Shown here: positions 10,673 to 22,085 of the stretch, piece after piece
Layout of the letters: each line of letters begins with the position of its first letter
Numbering within the stretch: position 1 is the stretch's first letter
DNA from: Druceiella hillmani
Lineage: Eukaryota > Arthropoda > Insecta > Lepidoptera > Hepialidae
Assembly (NCBI GenBank): GCA_039881145.1
Contig: JAYKKI010000088.1
Span: 4,030,501-4,094,500, forward strand
Direction: 5' to 3'
DNA length: 64,000 nucleotides
Notes under the pieces: generated by a model
The model's database searches: none
What the model saw: the letters and a program-made list of their open reading frames with translations, nothing else
Told to the model about the DNA's origin: nothing
Program-made: the position numbers and the translations under genes

Positions 10673-12230
10673 TATTTCGGTCTATTTGTATTAATACATT
10701 AAAGAGATATAAGGAACCAAGTTGTCTTTTGTCTGTAAAAAATGTGCTAGTTAACATAAACGACTTAGCAAAACGAGAGGATAACCGAAAAGGTTGAAAC
10801 ATTTTGGATTGCTTTTAAACAGTTTTAATTTCGCAAGAAATGGATCGACCAAAATAAAAACAACGCTATTTTGAAGTAATATTTTTGCACTTTAATTTCG
10901 TAATTATAAAATTAATGAAAATAAAGTTGGAATGACGTTAAAAGAAATTGTTGTAGTATAAATTCTACGGTACCGCCTCCTTTTACGTTTTGCCAAATGC
11001 AGGCGGTGATGAAATCACATTGTTTTGTTAAGATAACATCATTTCACTTTACTTTCAATAAATTTGTTTGTTAAAAAATGGAATATGAATAGTTTTTACA
11101 CTAATATATTTAATGTTTCCATATTTTAACAAAACTGCGATGGTCCCTTAATTACCTCTATGAATTACCAAAGGTTTGACTTTGTAGTGTCATACGTGGA
11201 AATAAAATGTGAGCTTTCAGTTAATTTTTGCGATAAATGAGAATACTTTTAATCCAAAGTAACCGTAAAGATTATATAAAATAAATCATTTTTTAAAAAT
11301 GGTAAGCCATATTCCATAAAAAAGTGAAAAGTGCGATGGAAATTGCGATTTAAAACATAAGGAAATAAAAAAAAATTAATGATACACCCTGAAAGAGAAC
11401 ATTTTTGTGTTTACCAAAATTAGTTTTTTTACTTGACAGTGAATAACTCCGTTGCAAATGTTCATAGCGTGATAATAAAAAATAAAGGAAATCACTTATC
11501 TTATAAAATAAAAACAATTTGGAATTTTTAATTTATAACACTACGGGGGAAGCAAAAAGATTTTTGAAATACTGAGTAGTGTAGTTACGTAGTGAAAAAT
11601 AGTATTAGTGTTTATAAATAGTTAAACAGAAATAGTTTTTACTATTTAAATATTTAAAATTTTGCATATACTTAAACGTGTATGAAATACACGTAGTACG
11701 AATTTCTACTTGTGGTTAACACGCTTACTAGGTACTATTAGAAAATTTCTACTAAGAACAGAGAACCAAACTTTAATATTTTAATACTCTGTGTAAAGTA
11801 AAAATGAATTTATCATCTGGGGGATAATTTGTTAATTGCCCACATTCTCAAATAGGGGAAACCAGGACTACAATCTTGCAGAATGTACAAGAATATTCCT
11901 TATGATTAATTATTATATAAAATAATTGGTTGTGCCTGAAAATATATTTTACTAATAATTTAGGAGGACCTTTTAAGTATTTTTTTATAGTTTTCGGGCC
12001 CAAAAGAGAGAAAAGAAATGATCAGTGAAATTTTAAGTATAACATAAATCCTCACTCATGACAGAAAAATAATATTTCGCTTTGTTTCTTTCATTGTTTA
12101 TGAAGCTGCAGTGACAAAATAAGAATGACATCCAAATAAGAATGGGGTCCAAATAAGAATGACATCTAGTCCTAACATGCCCATATAAATAATTATATTT
12201 TTTTACTTAGATAGTTAGGAAACTATAAGA
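10640..12230 (+). mobile_element. hAT-associated non-coding block, diverged, opposite orientation to 28.2-30.4 kb
   Basis: Its reverse complement aligns along most of 28,190-30,430 in the type II units. Shared landmarks are the AACTTGGTTCC word with its flank, the gene-free region around GGAGG, the CTACAATCTTGC segment near the GGGGAAACC word, and the TTTCGGGCC segment followed by GCTGCAGTGAC. It leads in the plus direction to hAT transposase coding remnants at 13.1-13.8 kb. I infer that both come from one hAT-type element family. Confidence 0.55.
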
Positions 12231-13060
12231 CAAAGAAAAGTGATTGCCATTTCCAGAGAAATTGACATTCAGAGAAAATGAAAGTTTGAAAACATTAGTC
12301 TTGCGAGCATGTTTCAAAGCTTCTACCACAAACCGCTCCCTAATGTGCATTCCAGTAATGGAAAGATGGAAATATTTCAAAAGATGGAAACATGTAAAAT
12401 AGCATTTAACTGAGCTATGGAACGATGCGGCAATTTAAAGGGGTTTGACACCTCTCTGAAGCGTCAGATTTCCTTGTTGTTTTCGCACGATGTTCTTTTA
12501 ATTTTACTGAGAAGTGAATTTACATAATGAAGAATAATAGAAATAGTCTTTACCCTTCAATGTTTAAAGTTTCACATATACTTGAATGTATAAAAAAACA
12601 TCGCACGAGTTCCACTTGAACTTAACAAGCTTATTAGCTACAACAGTAAGAACTCTATTATAAACACAGAGCTAAATTTAAATTTTAGTAGGGGAGGTGC
12701 TATTAATATTTCTAAACTTATCCCTCATAGCTTAGTCCACGATCTCAAATAGGGGACCAGGACTAGAATCTTTTAAGGAGTACAGAAATACAAAAATATG
12801 ATTTGTGCAATTTGTTACATAAAATGTATGAAATAAGTAGGTTACTCAAATATATATCGTATTAATAATTTGGAAGAATTTTTCGATTATTTTTGTTGCT
12901 TTCGGGTTCGAGATGGAAGAAACGGAAGTCAGTGAAGTTTTAAAAACAATAAGAATACCTTATTCACAACAGTAAAACAAGATTTTGCTTTCGTAGTGGC
13001 CGGAGTCCAAATAAGAATGGCATCTAATACTAATATGTCTATACAAATAAGTCTTTTTAT
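11560..13060. repeat. Diverged tandem duplication, period about 0.9 kb
   Basis: About 11,560-12,180 and 12,480-13,060 share an ordered set of words. These are CATATACTT near the start, AGGGGA plus CCAGGACTA mid-way, and ATAAGAATG followed by a TCTA-TACTAA-type end. Copies differ by many substitutions and indels. The 12,230-12,470 segment between them matches, inverted, part of 27.83-27.95 kb (GTCAAACCCC and the TTTCCA-rich region). Confidence 0.6.
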
Positions 13061-13070
13061 TTAGAAAATT

Positions 13071-13835
13071 AGAAAACTACTGGATAACGAAAAATTTATG
13101 TGTACTCAAAAATGTTTAAATATCGAACAATGTGTAAGAATCCTAAAACTATTTAAAGAAATAACTAAACAAGCAAATCTTCCTTCTCTCATTCCACTGA
13201 CTTGCGTGTTGAAATCTTTGGTGCAAAAAGAAGATATAAGAATAAATAATCCGATTTTCAAGAATGTGTTTGAGACCTTAACTGAAGAGGTAAGTGCTAG
13301 ATTTGGAGACCTACATCATAGCAATATATTTCCACTTGCTACTTATGTTGACCAAAGCTTGAAATTAAAATCTTTAACGAAATTATGAAAGATGAACTTC
13401 AAGGTGAAAATTCGTCCTCATTTAACGATCGTCGGCAAGTAAAAGAAAACAAAGAGTCCTCACTTCTAAAAAAGAAATCAAGGTTAGGCGACGGCATTGG
13501 TTAGTCATCCACATTTACCAAAAATGTAGAAGAGATTCAACGTTTCAAAGTGCCTATCATAAACAATTGATTCGCGGACGTTTTCAGTTCAAGTGATGAC
13601 GAATCTGCTTCTGATTTCATTGACACACCTAAATTGAATGAGTACAATAAAAGGCTTCACAGTGGTTGCAAAATTATCTTAAATAGAAAAAATTGTACAG
13701 CATTGCACAAAAATATTTGTCACCACCACCAAGTGCTCGTATCCAGCGTAGAGTTTTTCAGTGGAACTGGCTTAATCTACGGTAAGTTAAGAAGTTTTTT
13801 GGAAGGAGAAAAAGTTTCAAAATTTCTTTTTCTAA
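13071..13835 (+). pseudogene. Decayed hAT transposase, C-terminal part
   Basis: An open stretch 13,098-13,388 includes LTCVLKSLVQKEDIR, NPIFKNVFETLTEEV and SARFGDLHHSNIFPLATYVD. This matches the helical region before the last catalytic part of hAT transposases (the usual continuation is a DPRFK-type motif, here DQSLK). After several frame breaks, 13,634-13,830 resumes with VEFFSGTGLIYGKLRS, then EGEKVSKFLFLKY. This is the hAT C-terminal dimerisation region, normally preceded by a PSSAPSER-like motif that is scrambled here. Inactive relic. The N-terminal BED finger and catalytic core are not seen. Confidence 0.7.
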
Positions 13836-14580
13836 AGTATGGGTTGACAAAGTTTTCATTTGATTATAAACGAATTTATTTTATCATTAATAATCATTAT
13901 TTCAGTACAGTAACAATAATCATCGTAAATTATATTTTCTTGATTCACGAATTGTTGTCTTAGGAGATACTTTTTTGATTGGTTTCCGCCTGTACTATGT
14001 ACGCCCTATATCGTATAAAAAAGGTTAAATTGTATCGTAATTCCATTAACATTGGATATATTTTTGAGTCACAAATTGTCGACAACCATCAACCAGATCC
14101 GTTTTTGATTGCATTTCTTTTACATTATGTATCTATTAAAAAGTTAAAATGAATAAACCGTGTATTTAATTTCTTTAGAGTAGTTTGTGTTTTATTGTAA
14201 TGATTACTCTCCACATACAATAAACGAATATTCATGCAGACAAATCGTTATATCTTCCGTATCTCCAAATCCCCAACTTACATTATTCTCATCTTCATCC
14301 GCACCCTAAAGCTTACAGAATTACAGATTTTATAAGCTCATCCTCATTCACTAAATGATATCCGTTACATCATTAATTTTAACTTTTAATGTTACAGTTA
14401 ACATTATAATATTTTCCATGGGTCACTTGTACAGCTAGTTACATCAACATTACAATTGTTAACGATATAAGAAATGAATAAAGTTCGAGAATATTACGAA
14501 TTATATAAAGTTAGGTTTGGTATGGCCAGGTGGTTATTGAATTAGACCAAATTTCAGTGGCTAGGAGGAGTTTCTCTCAA
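13836..14580. other. AT-rich intergenic sequence
   Basis: No coding or structured feature is recognised between the hAT relic and the LINE fragment. Confidence 0.5.
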
Positions 14581-14583
14581 TAA

Positions 14584-15288
14584 TTGTTTGATTATCCACA
14601 GTCACAATTTTCAATACCTACAGAGCCCGAAAGTGAAAATCTAGAGCCAAACATTCTTGAGTCGAAAATCAAAGCTGCCATAAAACATTTGAAAAATAGG
14701 AAAGCAACAGGCAGAGATGGGATACCAATTGAAACAATTAGAGCGTTAGAAGAATGTGGTGTGCATATCTTTCATGCCATCTGCAATAATTTATAGAATA
14801 TGGTTGATAGCTAAATGGCCAACGGAATGGGCTCATATAGTTTTTCCTCCTCTACATAAAAAGGGTTCAACAAAAAAATGTAGTAACTACCGCTTTATTG
14901 CAATGATCAGTCACACTAGCATAATAATGCTACATATTATCAACGAGCGTCTGAAAGTATACCTGTCAAGAGAAATAGCGCTCGAAAAGGCTGGGTTTGT
15001 GAAGGGGAAGGGCACACGTAGATGATTCCCATTATTCATCAGATCACAGAGAAAGCTAGAGAGTTTAACAAACCAGTCTATATATGCTTTGTTGATTTCT
15101 CAAAGGCATTTCATTTTCTGAGACGGCCAAGTTTGTGGAATACACTACTGGAAATGGGTACATCAAAACATCTCGTACACCTACTTAGAGAACTTTACCT
15201 CCTTTCCGATAACTTCCATCCCAAAGCAGGGGTCCACCATGGGTGTATAACATCGCCTCTCCTATCAACACCTACCTTTTCTTAAATT
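14584..15288 (+). pseudogene. LINE reverse transcriptase fragment
   Basis: Three overlapping frames together give the N-terminal half of a non-LTR reverse transcriptase. They are KIKAAIKHLKNRKATGRDGI (14,660-14,720), then WPTEWAHIVFPPLHKKGSTK and CSNYRFIAMI (14,815-14,905), then EKAGFVKGKGTR (14,985-15,020), then VYICFVDFSKAFHFLRRPSL with WNTLLEMG (15,078-15,160) and a shortened G-CITSPLL. FVDFSKAF is RT motif A. Frame changes lie near 14,790 and 15,022 and the catalytic YADD is missing. The fragment ends exactly where arm B1 begins, suggesting truncation by rearrangement. It is a different LINE lineage from the minus-strand LINE at 4.3-7.0 kb. Confidence 0.8.
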
Positions 15289-15290
15289 GC

Positions 15291-15800
15291 AAGGTTCAAT
15301 CAAATTCTAGTGCAAAGTGTGTCTGATAGCTAATAACAAACACGCTGCAACAAATAAACTGAATACGGACGTGCCATATTAAGGTCGAATAGCTCCGACT
15401 ATTTCGCACATCGACGACAAGAACGCAATGAGTCACACCGCAAACAATCTCCTCAAAAGGTACGCGGGCCGCGGTGACCACTCGGTGCACCCTCACCCTG
15501 CTCTTGCCGTAAATCGCAGGTCAACCTCGCCATCATAAATAACTCGTCAGACAATACCCGCAGTGGTTATGAAGGGTTGTAAATCACGTGTTGGCCACTT
15601 GCTGTAGTTACTTGGATAGTCTGTTGTTTCTTTTGTGTTTGCCGGTTTTGGTATTTGGGGATTATTGAGTTGTTGTGAGAACTATTGAAGGAAAACTGCA
15701 TTGTTTTATTTTAAGTGCCGATTTTAATAACATTACGATTTCTATTCCATATTACATTCTGTTTAAAAATTTAGCCGCAAAAAGTAACGAAATTAAAGCA
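15291..15800 (-). repeat. Arm B1
   Basis: Inverted relative to arm A1. It shares the GTTATGAAGG-TTGTAAATCACGTG segment (15,566-15,595) with every other B arm. The minus strand reads RDLQPFITT, then VIYDGEVDLRFTARAG, with one frame break between them. The GC-rich centre is 15,380-15,540. The AAAATTTAGCCGCAAAAAGTA end recurs beside arm B2. Confidence 0.8.
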
Positions 15801-15869
15801 GTCAATTGATTGTAAAGGTTTGATAGAGAAGTGTAAATAAGTGACACCTGAAAATGTTGTAATACAACG

Positions 15870-16035
15870 AACCTAGGTAGTGGTAAAGAACTTAAAGAAA
15901 GTAGAAATAATACTACATTACGTAGTTTCATTTTACTGATAGAGGAACGAATTTTGTGTGAATATATATTGAATGAGATGGGGCTTAGAAATGAGCCGTG
16001 GGGAAGACCACCTTAGAACGGTGTTGTTTAAGGTG
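15870..16035 (-). pseudogene. Short LINE reverse transcriptase fragment
   Basis: The minus strand near 16,015-15,965 reads GLPHGSFLSPISFNIYS, RT motif B, equivalent to GLPQGSVLRPLLFNIYS at 5.76 kb. The neighbouring ACTACGTAATGTAGTATTAT words also match 6.42 kb. It is a second, shorter fragment of the same LINE family. Confidence 0.6.
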
Positions 16036-16039
16036 TTCT

Positions 16040-16800
16040 TAAAGGATGATTAACTCATGTAAAAAGAAGTTAAGAAGGAAATTAGAAACCTTTTCTGAAA
16101 TCTTAAATTTTTGCAATATTTACCTGAAGATAAGGAGGTCTAGATTAGGAGGTCTTAGATCTGATGTTTGCCACGAATTAGATAATATTAATTGTATATC
16201 TAAATTAAAATTTTTCTTTTGTTTACTGTTTTCCTTTTCTTTTTCTCGTATTCTTCAGCACACTAAGAGTTGGCAGTTTTATTCATTCGCGGTATTTAAC
16301 TGTTTTGAGACAACTTTGACCTTGTTCGTTACAGACATAAACCTGAACCTTTTTGCAATAATCTATCCCCTACTGCACGATATTTAACTAGACTCTGGTG
16401 GTGTATTCAGGGCTTTCGTATGTAGAATAAGAAATACTCATAGTATATTTTATATATACACAAGACTCAAAGCCTACCATGTGCATTACTCTACGGGAGC
16501 ATAGCTGACCATGTCCAGTATCTAAAAAAAGGTTCAACGTACACACGTCCTTTTTTAATGTGACCCAGTGGCTTCCTTAAAGACAAAATTCCGTTCAACG
16601 AAACCAAGAAACAAAAGTAATTTCTTAGCTATTTCTAACCAAACCATATAATTAAATATAATTAATTTTATATTTAAAATTAAAAAATAGAATCAGATTC
16701 GTATATAATTAAAAGTAATTGATGTGTGTGTGTGCCAAAATGTTAGTTCTTCAAATCAAATTGTTGTCGCAGTTATATGACATTCGTAAGTAACAAGAAG
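16040..16800. other. AT-rich intergenic sequence
   Basis: A 113-codon plus-strand frame (16,046-16,387) is open but rich in F, L and S with no domain I recognise. It is probably chance. Nothing else is supported. Confidence 0.45.
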
Positions 16801-16803
16801 ACT

Positions 16804-16805
<2 letters not shown>

Positions 16806-16860
<55 letters not shown>
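16806..16860. repeat. (AT)n microsatellite
   Basis: A run of about 26 AT dinucleotides followed by a short GT run (GTGTGTGT). It gives the low-complexity Y-I frame on the minus strand. Confidence 0.95.
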
Positions 16861-16866
<6 letters not shown>

Positions 16867-17393
16867 ACGTAAATTTATAAAGAAATTGTCCATGCAAGTA
16901 ATATAAAGCAAAATCATAGTTTTTAAAACATTAGTTAGGAATATCCATATCAAACAGAAAAACAAAAGGTCTCTATGGCCTTGAACAGATATGGTTTATT
17001 TATTTATTTAATACTATCTTGAATCACTGCTGCTGTTATAATACGTTTATAGAGCAGTCGGAGCTCTATGCATGTATGAAAGTTAATAGGTACGTTTCGT
17101 CTTCATTTGTAAACAATAAATTTTAGATTTCAGTTTTTCCTTCATTAGTATTCTAAACATTACATATAAATTAAATCTCAAGGTTCTAGCTGTTCTAGAT
17201 ATGATGATTAAATTTTATGACTTTTCAATGACTGGGTGAACTACGAAAATGAGTAAATGTTATGTCAAATATATCAGAAATTAGTACATATATAAATTTA
17301 ACTCATTGTAACCAAGTATTCATCTTTCCATATTCTAAAATTCAGACTTCCAGCATTCGCTGGAGCCGTGTTATGGGAGAGTCGAAATAGATG

Positions 17394-17637
17394 CGAAACA
17401 ACTGCGAACATAGCTGTGAATAGTGTAATGTCCATAGTGTGGTTCGAAATTTGACCATAATATATGATGGTTATTATCAAACAACTGCGAACATAGCTGT
17501 GAAACAACTGCGAACATAGCTGTGAATAGTGTAATGTCCGTAGTGTGGTTCGAAACAACTGCGAACATAGCTGTGAATAGTGTAATGACCGTAGTGTGGT
17601 TCGAAATTTGACCATAATATATGATGGTTATTATCAA
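17394..17637. repeat. 51-bp tandem repeat with an interspersed 33-bp segment
   Basis: The unit GAAACAACTGCGAACATAGC continues with TGTGAATAGTGTAATG and TAGTGTGGTTC. It occurs at 17,394, again from about 17,480 (partly duplicated) and again from about 17,553. The segment GAAATTTGACCATAATATAT with its TGATGGTTATTATCA tail appears after the first and last units. Copies are nearly identical, so it is young. The long minus-strand frames here are a consequence of the repeat. Confidence 0.85.
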
Positions 17638-17639
17638 AG

Positions 17640-18810
17640 TCATAATTTTAAAATTTTCTTTAATCTGAAAAAATGTAACCATTTTCTGAAAAAAGGAAAT
17701 AATTCTTTTAACACGAAGGGAAAAAGTGCACTTTAGCAAAAATGGGTTTTTCACTGTTTTTATTTATTTAATTGAACGAAAACTTAAACAAAACTTTGCT
17801 TTAGACAGTGGAAAGGATCGTTTAATATTTATTTTGTAAGCAATCGACATAATGTTTTTTTCATAAAAATTATTTTTTTGCAAAGAATCATCTGTCTTTG
17901 TTTTTCGATTTCATTAGCATTTTTGTCATCTAATACCCAATATATAAAAATAATACAAATAATAAGAATTAGGAAAACAAAAAAAAACCGTCAAACACGA
18001 GCGCAATTTGCATTACGAGGATTCCGCACCCATTCAAGCACATATAAACATTTCAGTTTACTTAGTAACTACAAATATTAATTTATCACAATGTAAATAT
18101 ATTTCCTTTTTACAGGCATAAAAATATAGCGAATAACTAAAATATGGTAAGACCTTGGAAATTGCCATAGTTTTCCCTAAATCGTCTACGCACATTTTTT
18201 ACCCTTTGTCTCAAGATTTTCGATTCAGTAGTTTCAGAAATAAAGGGGGATCTTTTTAAATATTCAGTTTAAAGTCATGAAAAAAATGTTTTTGTATTCT
18301 TCATAACGAGCGCTTCCAAATGATTATCACGCGACATTAAAAACAAATTGTGTAATTTACTTACCTCGTTTTAGTTCTTATATGAATATTTTAAAAATAT
18401 TACTTAGTTCAAAATATGAAATTTAATAAAATTTATCAATACTAAGTTTCTACGTCCTATAGTTTCTGTGAAAAGGGGTTGTGCGAAATGGATTGACGGA
18501 CATGAGTTATATTATAACGGTTTCGCTTTTCAGTTTGAGATATAGAAACCTGAAAAAACGATGTAACTTTTTTCAAGTTATTAGGATAGAACATTTGTCT
18601 TCATTTTTCCGATACACTTCAAATTTTTGTCTTTTAACATATAATATAGATAAAAATTACACAAATTGTGAAAAACTTAAAAAATTGCTCGGAAAGACGT
18701 TTGAAATTTAACGTTTCATAGCTATTTTTAAGTAATAAACCCATTGTAAATCAATCTCTGTATTAAAAGAATCATAATTGGTCTTTGTAATAGTTACATA
18801 CGTAATTGTT
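17640..18810. other. AT-rich intergenic sequence
   Basis: No gene or repeat is recognised. The two short frames (17,878-18,081 and 18,481-18,711) show no motif. Confidence 0.5.
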
Positions 18811-18812
18811 CG

Positions 18813-19980
18813 TTAGGTTAGGTTAGGTTAGGTTAGGCTAGGCTAGGCTAGGCTAGGCTAGGCTAGGCTAGGCTAGGCTAGGCTAGGCTAGGCTAGGCTA
18901 GGCTAGGCTAGGCTAGGCTAGGCTAGGCTAGGCTAGGCTAGGCTAGGCTAGGCTAGGCTAGGCTAGGCTAGGCTAGGCTAGGCTAGGCTAGGCTAGGCTA
19001 GGCTAGGCTAGGCTAGGCTAGGCTAGGCTAGGCTAGGCTAGGCTAGGCTAGGCTAGGCTAGGCTAGGCTAGGCTAGGCTAGGCTAGGCTAGGCTAGGCTA
19101 GGCTAGGCTAGGCTAGGCTAGGCTAGGCTAGGCTAGGCTAGGCTAGGCTAGGCTAGGCTAGGCTAGGCTAGGCTAGGCTAGGCTAGGCTAGGCTAGGCTA
19201 GGCTAGGCTAGGCTAGGCTAGGCTAGGCTAGGCTAGGCTAGGCTAGGCTAGGCTAGGCTAGGCTAGGCTAGGCTAGGCTAGGCTAGGCTAGGCTAGGCTA
19301 GGCTAGGCTATGCTAGGCCAGGCCAGGCCAGGCCAGGCCAGGCCAGGCCAGGCCAGGCCAGGCCAGGCCAGGCCAGGCCAGGCCAGGCCAGGCCAGGCCA
19401 GGCCAGGCCAGGCCAGGCCAGGCCAGGCCAGGCCAGGCCAGGCCAGGCCAGGCCAGGCCAGGCCAGGCCAGGCCAGGCCAGGCCAGGCCAGGCCAGGCCA
19501 GGCCAGGCCAGGCCAGGCCAGGCCAGGCCAGGCCAGGCCAGGCCAGGCCAGGCCAGGCCAGGCCAGGCCAGGCCAGGCCAGGCCAGGCCAGGCCAGGCCA
19601 GGCCAGGCCAGGCCAGGCCAGGCCAGGCCAGGCCAGGCCAGGCCAGGCCAGGCCAGGCCAGGCCAGGCCAGGCCAGGCCAGGCCAGGCCAGGCCAGGCCA
19701 GGCCAGGCCAGGCCAGGCCAGGCCAGGCCAGGCCAGGCCAGGCCAGGCCAGGCCAGGCCAGGCCAGGCCAGGCCAGGCCAGGCCAGGCCAGGCCAGGCCA
19801 GGCCAGGCCAGGCCAGGCCAGGCCAGGCCAGGCCAGGCCAGGCCAGGCCAGGCCAGGCCAGGCCAGGCCAGGCCAGGCCAGGCCAGGCCAGGCCAGGCCA
19901 GGCCAGGCCAGGCTAGGTTAGGTTAGGTTAGGTTAGGTTAGGTTAGGTTAGGTTAGGTTAGATTAGGTTAGGTTAGGTTA
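18813..19980. repeat. Telomere-like pentanucleotide array TTAGG / CTAGG / CCAGG
   Basis: Five TTAGG units (18,813-18,837) lead into about 95 near-perfect CTAGG units (18,838-19,310) and one junction variant with TGCTAGG. Then come about 119 CCAGG units (19,318-19,912), a single CTAGG, and about 12 TTAGG units with one GATTAGG variant, to 19,980. TTAGG is the canonical insect telomere repeat. The block order is nested, each step differing by one T-to-C change. The 203-codon frame of repeating GQARP residues is an artefact of a five-base period with no stop. Confidence 0.95.
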
Positions 19981-20480
19981 TGTATTCAAGAGAATCGTTT
20001 AAATTAAAACGAAAAACAGTAAAATAACAGCTTTTGCTTAACTGCGCTTATACCCTACTGGACATATTAATTGATATGTTAGACATTGAGTTTTAACTAC
20101 TTTATATATAATGTATTACAAATAATATTACCTGCATGTAACAGTTGTTGCATCTCACATAGATGTAAAGATGATCCAAAGGAAGCTAAAGGATTCAGCG
20201 AGAGCAGATGCTCACATATCCTGGAAGTTATAAGACGATGAAACTGTGACCTGTGTGCGAATATCACTGTGCCAATATCACTAGATGGATCAGTTGTTAC
20301 TTTTCACAATATGCTGAATACATTTATCCGACATCAAGTTACATCAATGTTACAGTTACATCAAGTACAGTTATTGATGCAGCGTGACAACTTATTAATG
20401 TGGGAATAAAATAAATCTGGATAGATATTTTTGTCTGTGTGACATGTTGAAAGTTAAATTTCGGCCAAATTGATTAGTCA
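19981..20480. other. Intergenic sequence
   Basis: It contains several ACATCAA-TGTTACAG-type words near 20,330-20,380 that are partly repeated, but no gene-like feature. Confidence 0.4.
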
Positions 20481-21370
20481 GTCAGTTAAAAGTTATTTTA
20501 GAGAGAAGTAAAGTATGGCAGTTGATGAGAAACAGATATTTGAATAAACGAATGATGCTCGCTATATAGTTTCTCTTCTGCTTTCATGGATTGCGTGAGA
20601 GAAAGAGTCGCAGCTTGTAGGGCAACCTGCCCACAATTTAGCCGTAAAATTGTCTTCAGGGTGGCAAAGTTTCTTCCATTCTAAACCTTTACCGATTTCC
20701 ATGGTTATGGTCTCTTTTTCTGAGGCAAAAGAAAACCTAAGATCAAACGTCTATTTTTTTTATTACTTAGTTAATATTTATATATAAGCATTTAATATAA
20801 CGACAAATTTTTATATTGACCAGGATTGAGAAGGAGCGGAAAAAATTGCATGCTATGGAGGAGGCCTTCACTAGACATTGGGTGTACCAATAATTTGAAT
20901 GTGGAAATTATTTTAATTATAGACATTAATTATTTTACACATAAGCAATAAAATATTTTTCATGACATGAATAATATATATTATAGATTAAAGTAAATAT
21001 TTAGGATAATTAATTAATTTGAATGAGGTATTAATTTTGGAAATTAAGGTTTAAATCATACTAACTGTAACTAGTGTAATTTTAAAAACATGTAACATCG
21101 AAAAAAATAAAATGGAATCCTATATATAGATAATATCAGGTTATTCGTAAAAATAAAAAAGATCGATGGAGTTTTAGGGTGAGAGAAACGTTTGCCGCAC
21201 TTTTTAGGAAAATTCGGTTTGCTATCACGTGTCGAGATTATTTTTTTAGCTAAACATCTAACCAGTATAACAATATAATGTTATTTATGTTGCAAATAGC
21301 ATTATATGGTATAGAGCGATAGGTAAACTTTATTATTTATTACAAATTATCCGAAAAAGCCGATTGAAAC
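20480..21370 (+). repeat. Spacer-like S block, old copy
   Basis: 20,510-20,745 matches the S block at 32,880-33,120: GTTGATGAGA, GAGAGAAAGAGTCGCAGC, GTAAAATTGTCTTC and TCTCTTTTTCTGAGGCAAAAG. 21,140-21,360 matches 33,230-33,470. An A arm follows, as in the array at 33.5, 42.1, 50.7 and 60.9 kb, so the S-then-A order is older than the present array. Confidence 0.65.
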
Positions 21371-21665
21371 AGAATAATACAGTTTACTCACCAACTTTCC
21401 AGATTCATATGATGACCAACAGAAAAGGAACAACTATTGCTACTCTGGAATTTAGTACAGCAAGTGGCCATGCGTGATTTACAATCATTTATAACTACTG
21501 TGCCATTGTCTGGTGAGATTATTTACGACGGTGAAGCAGGCCTCGTCGGTTGGCAGGTGATTTACTGCAGAGTGTCTCGCAAGGAGTCATCGGAGTATGG
21601 ATCATTGCGTTCATGCCGGCAATGTGTGGTATAGTTGATGCTATTGTCTTATAACGTGCTTCGTT
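21370..21665 (+). repeat. Arm A2
   Basis: The plus strand is open from 21,437 to 21,634 and reads WNLVQQVAMRDLQSFITTVP, then LSGEIIYDGEAGLVGWQ. This is the longest uninterrupted version of the frame found in A arms. Whether it is ever translated is unknown. Its sequence is closer to A3 and A5 than to A1. Confidence 0.75.
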
Positions 21666-21779
21666 TATAGTAGTTTGGTATGTTGACGTCTGTTTGGTCT
21701 TGTGACGCCACGTTGGTGTCGCTTGTGTTGTATTGACATTATTGAAATAAATCTGAAAAGAAGGTAGAGATATAAACAA

Positions 21780-22085
21780 CTGCTAGACCATACTTCACAC
21801 GTCATTATTTTCCTTGGACGAATGGTAGCAATTCATAGGGGTAAATTTTTTCCCATATTTAATTCATTAAGACTTCCATCAGTATCTATTACTTCATTAA
21901 AACTTTGATTTCTCGAGGAAACTTATTCTAATATTGGTAGAATCTTGCATAATTTTCCAAAAACTTAATTTTATTTACAGTATCAGACAAAATTATAATA
22001 AAACATTTAAATACTTGAAAATGGTTGACCGTTTTATTATGGATTGTGAAAAGAAAAATAAATTGTTTGAACAATGTGAAAAAAT
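21780..22085 (+). repeat. Left-interior segment of the unit, diverged
   Basis: Words such as CTTGGACGAATGGTAGC, the ATTGTGAAAAGAAAA segment and GAACAATGTGAAAAAAT match 26.3-26.7 and 42.9-43.2 kb. The 71-codon frame at 21,934 follows this repeat and is not supported as a gene. Confidence 0.55.

Noticed and set aside
8440..15800. A single large transposon with arms A1 and B1 as terminal inverted repeats
   Set aside because: The interior does not match other A-to-B interiors, and B-to-A spacers are conserved as well as A-to-B interiors, which argues for tandem units and not free elements. No target duplication is visible. A Maverick-type element is not supported because no polymerase or integrase frame is present.
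19310..19921. 203-codon open frame of repeating GQARP residues
   Set aside because: A five-base repeat without stop codons is open in every frame. The peptide is a by-product of the CCAGG array.
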